From the NCBI GenBank assembly GCA_943331195.2, contig CALQKQ020000108.1, forward strand, positions 1 to 9,568: 9,568 bases of DNA, given 5' to 3'. Below, in pieces: positions 5,515-9,568 of the stretch (position 1 is the stretch's first letter; each line of letters starts with the position of its first letter). This DNA is from Akkermansia muciniphila. Its GTDB lineage: Bacteria > Verrucomicrobiota > Verrucomicrobiia > Verrucomicrobiales > V1-33. Under the pieces are notes generated by a model, which did not search any database, was not told where the DNA came from, and worked only from the letters and a program-made list of their open reading frames with translations. Made by a program: the position numbers and the translations under genes.

Positions 5515-6318
5515 ATGAAAATCTACCGCGTCCGGCCCGGAGCCAAAGTCAAGCTCTCCGACTACAGCGCGGATGGCGAGGCCGAGCTGCTCGGCGACAA
5601 GGATCGCAGCGTGGTTCAGCTGGATCGCTTGAAGGAAGACCTGCGCCAATTGCAGCGCATGCTCTACGCGGAGCGGCGCCACCGCTTGCTCATCGTCCTG
5701 CAAGGCATGGACGGCAGCGGCAAGGATGGCACGGTGCGCAGCGTGTTCAGCGGGATCGATCCCCACGGCCTGCGGGTGGTCTCGTTTAAGTCGCCGACGC
5801 CCGAGGAATTGGCCCACGATTTTTTGTGGCGGGTGCACAAGGAGGCTCCGGCGCGGGGAGAGCTGGTGGTTTTCAATCGCAGCCACTACGAAGATGTCAT
5901 CGCGGTGAACGTCAAAAATTTGGCACCGCGCCCGGTTTGGGAAAAGCGCTACGAGCACATTTTGAATTTTGAAAAGCTCCTTGTCGACGAGGGGGCCACG
6001 GTGTTGAAATTCTTCCTGCACATCACGCGGGACGAGCAGCGCCGCCGCCTCCAGGCTCGCTTGGAAAACCCCGAAAAGCATTGGAAGTTCAATCCCGAAG
6101 ACCTCGCCGACCGCCGCCTCTGGCCCCAGTTTAGCAACGCTTACGAAGAAGTTCTCGGCCGCACCAGCACGGAAGCCGCCCCCTGGTATGTGGTCCCCGC
6201 GAACCGAAAATGGTATCGCAATGCCGTCATCGCCAGCATCGTCCGCGACACCTTGCTGCGGCTGGAGCTGAAATTCCCCGCCCCCGCCTGGGACCTCAGC
6301 GGGGTCACCGTGGAGTAG
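5515..6318 (+). CDS. ppk2: Polyphosphate kinase 2 (class III-like nucleotide phosphotransferase)
   Basis: PPK2 enzymes move phosphate between inorganic polyphosphate and nucleotides. The 267-residue protein has Walker A QGMDGSGKDGTV (63-74, with D66 and K70) and the Walker B-region motif VVFNRSHYEDVIAV (118-131). The lid region has the basic stretch HITRDEQRRRLQARL. The conserved C-terminal blocks NPEKHWKF, RTSTEAAPWYVVPANRKWYR and LKFPAPAWD are all present. The 'F-N-R-S-H-Y-E-D-V' form, with Asn121 and Glu126, is what I recall for class III members, which can phosphorylate both AMP and ADP. The subclass and preferred direction need testing. It is a single-domain protein of normal length, probably cytoplasmic. 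The ATG at 5515 (MKIYRVRPGAKVKLSDY) fits family N-termini; no good Shine-Dalgarno lies within 10 bases. It is followed by a hairpin and then the 97-residue protein. Confidence 0.94.
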   Translation: MKIYRVRPGAKVKLSDYSADGEAELLGDKDRSVVQLDRLKEDLRQLQRMLYAERRHRLLIVLQGMDGSGKDGTVRSVFSGIDPHGLRVVSFKSPTPEELAHDFLWRVHKEAPARGELVVFNRSHYEDVIAVNVKNLAPRPVWEKRYEHILNFEKLLVDEGATVLKFFLHITRDEQRRRLQARLENPEKHWKFNPEDLADRRLWPQFSNAYEEVLGRTSTEAAPWYVVPANRKWYRNAVIASIVRDTLLRLELKFPAPAWDLSGVTVE

Positions 6319-6327
6319 CGAGTCCGA

Positions 6328-6345
6328 GGCAACTCCTCCGTTGCC
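6328..6345 (+). terminator. Hairpin after ppk2
   Basis: GGCAAC (6328-6333) pairs exactly with GTTGCC (6340-6345) around the loop TCCTCC, nine bases after the ppk2 stop. A four-T run occurs only about ten bases later (6356-6359). Termination may therefore be partial or Rho-dependent. Confidence 0.45.
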
Positions 6346-6374
6346 AGGCGGCCGCTTTTCCGGCACCTCTTGGG

Positions 6375-6668
6375 ATGAGGCAAACCCACGAATGGCATGA
6401 ACAGGACGAAGTCGCCGGCGAGCGCCGCTACTTTCACGCCCGAAAATTTGGCAAAACCTGGGAAATCAAGACGACCCTGAAGAGTGCCCCCGACTGGGAT
6501 CACCCGGACCCGGTGCCGCTGGACATTTTGGAAGCGCTGCGCGCCCAGTTGGAAAACAAATACACCCGCCGCCGCGTCCCTTGGGCGCACCTGGTGGCGG
6601 TGGATCGCCTGGTGGCGGCCGCTGGCGGGGTCGCCAAACACGGCGAGGAGAGCCAATTTCACGTGTGA
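6375..6668 (+). CDS. 97-residue protein of unknown function
   Basis: The protein begins MRQTHEWHEQDEVAGERRYF and continues HARKFGKTWEIKTTLKSAPD, followed by PLDILEALRAQLENKYTRRR and a helical C-terminus. It is charged, has no Cys, no signal peptide and no membrane segment. It looks like a small cytoplasmic alpha/beta protein. I do not recognise its family, although the aromatic-basic YFHARKFGKTWEI strand followed by a helix suggests a compact conserved fold. The ATG at 6375 is the only sensible start after the ppk2 hairpin; an upstream extension would overlap the end of ppk2. The stop overlaps an ATG as TGATG (6666-6670). That ATG opens only a 29-codon frame ending at 6757, inside the ribD start region. 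The gene probably sits in one transcription unit with ribD. Confidence 0.66.
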   Translation: MRQTHEWHEQDEVAGERRYFHARKFGKTWEIKTTLKSAPDWDHPDPVPLDILEALRAQLENKYTRRRVPWAHLVAVDRLVAAAGGVAKHGEESQFHV

Positions 6669-6732
6669 TGCCTTGGTGCCGCGCGGTTTGCTCTGGCGGC
6701 AGCGCGAGGATTTCCCCCTCAGTTTTTCCCCG

Positions 6733-7785
6733 GTGGACGCGGATTTTCTTCCTCTGAGCGATGAAGCGGCCATGGCGCTGGCCTTGGCCGAGGCGCGCCT
6801 GGGGGTGGGGCTGACGGCACCCAATCCGCCCGTGGGCGCGGTTTTGGTGCGCCAGGGCCAGGTTTTGGCCAAAGGCTGGCACCGCCGCGCCGGGGGGCCC
6901 CATGCGGAAATCGAAGCCCTGCGCGCCGCCGCCGCCCTCGGGCACCCCACCGCCGGGGCAACCCTGTATATCACCCTGGAGCCCTGTTCCACCCACGGGC
7001 GCACTCCCCCTTGCGTGGACGCGCTCATCGCCGCCGGATTGGCCCGGGTGGTGTGGGGAGCGCGCGACCCCCAGCCAGGCCACCAGGGCCGCGCCGAGGC
7101 CCTGCTGCGCGCCGCTGGCATCGCAGTCCGCACTGGGGTTCTCGAGGACGCGTGTAGGGAAATCCTCCGGCCTTTCGCTAAGCGCGTCGCCAGCGGTTTG
7201 CCCTGGGTTCTGGCCAAGGTCGGCATGAGCCTGGACGGCCGCATCACGCGGCCCGCCGGGGAAGGGCAGTGGCTCACCGGCCCCGCCGCCCGGGAGGACG
7301 CCATGCACCTGCGCAGCGGCTGCGAAGCCATCCTCGTCGGCGCCGGCACCGTCCGCCAAGATGACCCCGCCCTCACCCTGCGCGGGGCCGCTCTCCGCCC
7401 CGGCCAGGAGCAACCCTGGCGCGCCGTCCTCACCCGGGGCGGCCACCTCCCGCCCGGCGCGCAGATTTTTACCGATGCCCACCGCGAGCGCACCCTCGTC
7501 TTTCGCGACGCCTCCCTGGAAACCGCGCTCCGCGACCTCGCCGGGCGCGGGGTGTTGACGGTCATGATCGAGGGCGGCGCGCAGGTTTTGGCGGCGGCTT
7601 TCGCCGGGGGCTGGGTCGATGAATTCGTCTGCTACCTTGCCCCCCTCATCAGCGGATCTGGCCTCCCGGCGATTTCCGGCGAGGTCTTTTGGGGCGGCTC
7701 GGTTCCGCTGCAATTCATTGACTGTAAACGAGTTGCAGAAGACATCTGCATTCGCGCCCTGGTGCGCAAAGGGGGGGAAGGGTGA
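6733..7785 (+). CDS. ribD: Bifunctional riboflavin biosynthesis deaminase/reductase RibD
   Basis: RibD performs two successive steps of riboflavin synthesis: deamination of the diamino-pyrimidinone ribosyl phosphate, then NADPH-dependent reduction of the ribose. Counting from GTG 6733 the protein has 350 residues. Residues about 8-150 are the deaminase domain with TAPNPPVGAVLV, zinc site H57-A-E59 and PCSTHGRTPPC (C85, C94). Residues about 158-345 are the reductase domain with AKVGMSLDGRI, ILVGAGTVRQDDP and MIEGGAQVLAAAF. The start is uncertain. GTG 6733 puts the first helix (DEAAMALALAEA) about ten residues in, as usual. TTG 6673 or GTG 6676 would add 19-20 residues and bring the gene up to the TGATG of the previous stop; ATG 6772 is too late. 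No candidate has a well-placed Shine-Dalgarno. No FMN riboswitch was recognised, and no other rib genes are near. The 3' end overlaps the next gene. Confidence 0.94.
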   Translation: MDADFLPLSDEAAMALALAEARLGVGLTAPNPPVGAVLVRQGQVLAKGWHRRAGGPHAEIEALRAAAALGHPTAGATLYITLEPCSTHGRTPPCVDALIAAGLARVVWGARDPQPGHQGRAEALLRAAGIAVRTGVLEDACREILRPFAKRVASGLPWVLAKVGMSLDGRITRPAGEGQWLTGPAAREDAMHLRSGCEAILVGAGTVRQDDPALTLRGAALRPGQEQPWRAVLTRGGHLPPGAQIFTDAHRERTLVFRDASLETALRDLAGRGVLTVMIEGGAQVLAAAFAGGWVDEFVCYLAPLISGSGLPAISGEVFWGGSVPLQFIDCKRVAEDICIRALVRKGGEG

Positions 7786-8330
7786 CCCGGCGGCCCGCGA
7801 TTTTCTTCGACCGCGACGGCGTCGTCAACGTCTCGCCGGGGGCTGGCTATGTGCTGCGCGCGGCGGATTTCCACCTCATGCCGGGGATCGTCGAGGTCCT
7901 CGCCTGGTGCCGCGCCCAAGGCTTTTTCACCGTCTTGGTCACCAGTCAGCAGGGCGTCGGCAAGGGCTTGATGAGCCACGCCGACCTCGATGCCATCCAC
8001 GCGCAGCTCCAGGCCACCTTGGCACCGCAGCGCGCCGCCTTCGACCGCATCTACAGCTGCACCGCCTTAGCTGGGCAAAGCACCCGCCGCAAACCTTCCC
8101 CCGAAATGATTTTCGAGGCCGCCGCAGATCTCCCCATCGATCTGCCCGCCAGCGCCCTCGTCGGCGACCACGACCGCGACATCCAAATGGCCCGCAACGC
8201 GGGGCTGGCTTTTGCGGTGCGCCTGGCCGGGGAAAACGCTCTGGGAGAACCCGGAGACGCCCTAGTTGACTCCATCCCTGGAGTGCTCGCGGCCCTGCAG
8301 CGCTGGCACCGCGCCCAGACCGAGGCCTGA
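7782..8330 (+). CDS. HAD-IIIA phosphatase, GmhB/HisB-N type, lacking the zinc loop
   Basis: The 182-residue protein is a haloacid-dehalogenase-type phosphatase. It has motif I FFDRDGVVN (D10 nucleophile, D12 acid/base), motif II VTSQQGVGKG (53-61), motif III Lys in RRKPSPEMIF (K104) and motif IV GDHDRDIQMARNAG (D129, D133). This layout matches D-glycero-D-manno-heptose-1,7-bisphosphate phosphatase and the histidinol-phosphatase half of HisB. In many of those, Cys residues before 'RKP' bind a structural zinc. Here the segment YSCTALAGQSTRRKP keeps only C93, so the zinc site is absent. Substrate assignment between heptose, histidinol and other sugar phosphates is therefore open. The GTG start at 7782 overlaps the ribD stop as GTGA, and the G-rich GGGGGGGAAGG just before it is the only good Shine-Dalgarno-like sequence in the window. 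This implies tight translational coupling. Confidence 0.85.
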   Translation: MTRRPAIFFDRDGVVNVSPGAGYVLRAADFHLMPGIVEVLAWCRAQGFFTVLVTSQQGVGKGLMSHADLDAIHAQLQATLAPQRAAFDRIYSCTALAGQSTRRKPSPEMIFEAAADLPIDLPASALVGDHDRDIQMARNAGLAFAVRLAGENALGEPGDALVDSIPGVLAALQRWHRAQTEA

Positions 8331-8348
8331 GCCGCCCGCGCTCAGGCC
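8324..8348. terminator. Shared hairpin spanning both convergent stop codons
   Basis: GGCCTGAGC (8324-8332) and GCTCAGGCC (8340-8348) are perfect inverted repeats around a seven-base loop. Each arm contains a TGA: one ends the HAD phosphatase (8328-8330, plus strand), the other ends mnmG (8342-8344, minus strand). The symmetrical position suggests a bidirectional terminator or 3' protective structure. Neither side has a strong U-tract. Confidence 0.55.
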
Positions 8349-9568
8349 AGTTCCTCCGCAGGCGCGGGCGGCGGGCCTTTTTCGAGCAGCACCGTGAGCA
8401 GGGCCACGTCGGCGGGAGTCACCCCTTGAATGCGCCCCGCCTGGCCCAGGGTGCGCGGTCGGATCGCGGTCAACTTCTGCTGCGCTTCCTTTTTCAAGCC
8501 GCGCACCGTAGCATAGTCCAACCAGTCGGGCAGGGGCCGATGCTCCATCTTGGCGGTGCGGTTCACCATCTCCTGCTGGCGCTGCAGGTAGCCCGAGTAT
8601 TTCAAATCCACTTCCAGCAAGTCCCAAATCGGCGCTGCATATTTGGCGCGCAAGTCCTCGGGCAGGGCCGACCAAGCGCTTTCGGTGCGGCGAAACCACT
8701 TGTCCAAGGGCACGCCTTGATGAATGACCTGCGCCGCCCAGGCGTGGGCCGCCGCCAGCTGGGCCGCCTTCTCCTCCAGGCGCGCGCGCCGGTCGGCACC
8801 GATGAAGCCGCGCGCCGCCGCCTCCGGGGAAAGGCGCAGATCGCAGTTGTCCTGCCGCAGCAGCAGGCGGTATTCCGCCCGACTGGTGAACATGCGGTAG
8901 GGCTCGCTGACCCCCTTCGTCACCAGGTCGTCCAGCATCACTCCCAAATAGGATTCCGCCCGGGAGGGAATGTAGGCGGGCAGGCCCTGCACCTTGAGCG
9001 CGGCGTTCAAGCCCGCGATCAAGCCCTGGCCGGCTGCTTCCTCGTAGCCCGAGGTGCCGTTGATCTGGCCCGCGAAGTACAGGTGCTCCACCCGCTTCGT
9101 CTCCAGGGTGGGGTAGAGCTGGGTCGGTGGGCAAAAATCGTATTCCACCGCGTAGCCCGGGCGGATGATCTCGGCCTGCTCCAGGGCCGGAATCGACCGG
9201 ATGAAGGCGTGCTGCACCTCGTAGGGCAGGGACGTCGACACCCCGTTGATGTAGTATTCGTTCGAGTGCCGCCCCTCCGGCTCCAGAAAGAGCTGGTGCG
9301 ATTCCTTGTCGGCGAAGCGGACCACCTTGTCCTCAATGCTCGGGCAGTAGCGCGGCCCCACCCCCTCGATGACCCCGGCGTACATCGGCGAGAGGTGGAG
9401 GTTTTCCCGAATGATCTGGTGCGTTTGGGGCACCGTGTGGGTGATCCAACAGGGCATTTGTTCCACGTGGAACGCCGGGTCGGACCAGCGATTCAGGGTG
9501 AAGAGTTCGCCGGGGGCTTGCCCGATGGTGTCGGCCATGTAGGAAAAGAGCGGCGGCGGGCTGTCGCC
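8342..9568 (-). CDS. mnmG: tRNA uridine-34 5-carboxymethylaminomethyl modification enzyme MnmG (C-terminal part)
   Basis: MnmG (GidA) is the FAD-dependent partner of MnmE that installs the cmnm5/nm5 group on wobble uridine of certain tRNAs. The frame is open to the window edge. The visible 408 residues are roughly the C-terminal two-thirds of a protein usually about 620-630 long; the FAD-binding N-terminus is outside. An internal ATG at 9538 is not the start, because the frame upstream still reads family sequence (GDSPPPLFSYMAD). Recognisable blocks are PCWITHTVPQTH, SPMYAGVIEGVGPRYCPSIE (with the functionally important Cys), GQINGTSGYEEAAGQGLIAG, EPYRMFTSRAEYRLLLRQDN and the C-terminal helical block LDYATVRGLKKEAQQKL...RTLGQAGRIQGVTPADVALL that contacts MnmE. 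The C-terminus ends in a Pro/Ala tail. The gene is convergent with the HAD phosphatase gene and shares a hairpin with it. Confidence 0.97.
   Translation of the reverse strand, partial: GDSPPPLFSYMADTIGQAPGELFTLNRWSDPAFHVEQMPCWITHTVPQTHQIIRENLHLSPMYAGVIEGVGPRYCPSIEDKVVRFADKESHQLFLEPEGRHSNEYYINGVSTSLPYEVQHAFIRSIPALEQAEIIRPGYAVEYDFCPPTQLYPTLETKRVEHLYFAGQINGTSGYEEAAGQGLIAGLNAALKVQGLPAYIPSRAESYLGVMLDDLVTKGVSEPYRMFTSRAEYRLLLRQDNCDLRLSPEAAARGFIGADRRARLEEKAAQLAAAHAWAAQVIHQGVPLDKWFRRTESAWSALPEDLRAKYAAPIWDLLEVDLKYSGYLQRQQEMVNRTAKMEHRPLPDWLDYATVRGLKKEAQQKLTAIRPRTLGQAGRIQGVTPADVALLTVLLEKGPPPAPAEELA

Noticed and set aside
6319..6732. Possible FMN riboswitch ahead of ribD
   Set aside because: The region is mostly coding for the 97-residue protein, and none of the conserved FMN-aptamer blocks could be recognised.
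6141..7713. Long minus-strand frames of 474 and 415 codons
   Set aside because: They lie opposite ppk2, the 97-residue gene and ribD. They show no domain, and their composition is that of shadow frames.

Overview
The window is a GC-rich bacterial chromosome segment with ordinary housekeeping genes and several lineage-specific ones. The best guess for the host is Verrucomicrobiota or a relative in the PVC group. This rests on a secreted lamin-tail-domain protein with an Ig-like repeat at the left edge, a DUF1802 protein, and almost no Shine-Dalgarno sequences. It is an inference from protein style, not from a marker gene. Both edges cut genes. No insertion sequence, integrase, CRISPR array or phage gene was seen.

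Layout. Positions 1-1131 (minus strand) hold the 5' part of a lamin-tail-domain exported protein and, upstream of it, a DUF1802 protein, with a hairpin between them. Positions 1227-2118 (plus) hold tRNA-His, with an encoded G-1 and CCA and a UUCG hairpin just ahead of it, then rnc (RNase III). An AT-rich gap leads to an 80-residue single-span membrane protein ending at 2589. Positions 2604-5369 (minus) look like a three-gene transcription unit: a secreted protein with caspase-like (clan CD) sequence features, then bioB (biotin synthase), then an orphan ZnuA/TroA-type lipoprotein that lacks two of the four usual metal ligands. Divergent from it, positions 5515-8330 (plus) hold a class III-like polyphosphate kinase 2, an unknown 97-residue protein, ribD (riboflavin synthesis) and a GmhB/HisB-N-type HAD phosphatase that overlaps ribD by 4 bases. 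Convergent at the right edge is mnmG, a tRNA wobble-uridine modification enzyme, with its N-terminus outside the window.

How the genes relate. Several belong to RNA maturation or modification (tRNA-His, rnc, mnmG) or to cofactor synthesis (bioB, ribD), but they do not form one pathway. The two most unusual proteins sit on either side of bioB in the same apparent operon. The plus strand is G-rich on the left whatever the gene direction and turns C-rich in the ppk2-ribD region, so base skew appears to switch near 5.4-6.1 kb. No clearly new multi-gene system is evident; the bioB-flanking pair is the best candidate for follow-up.
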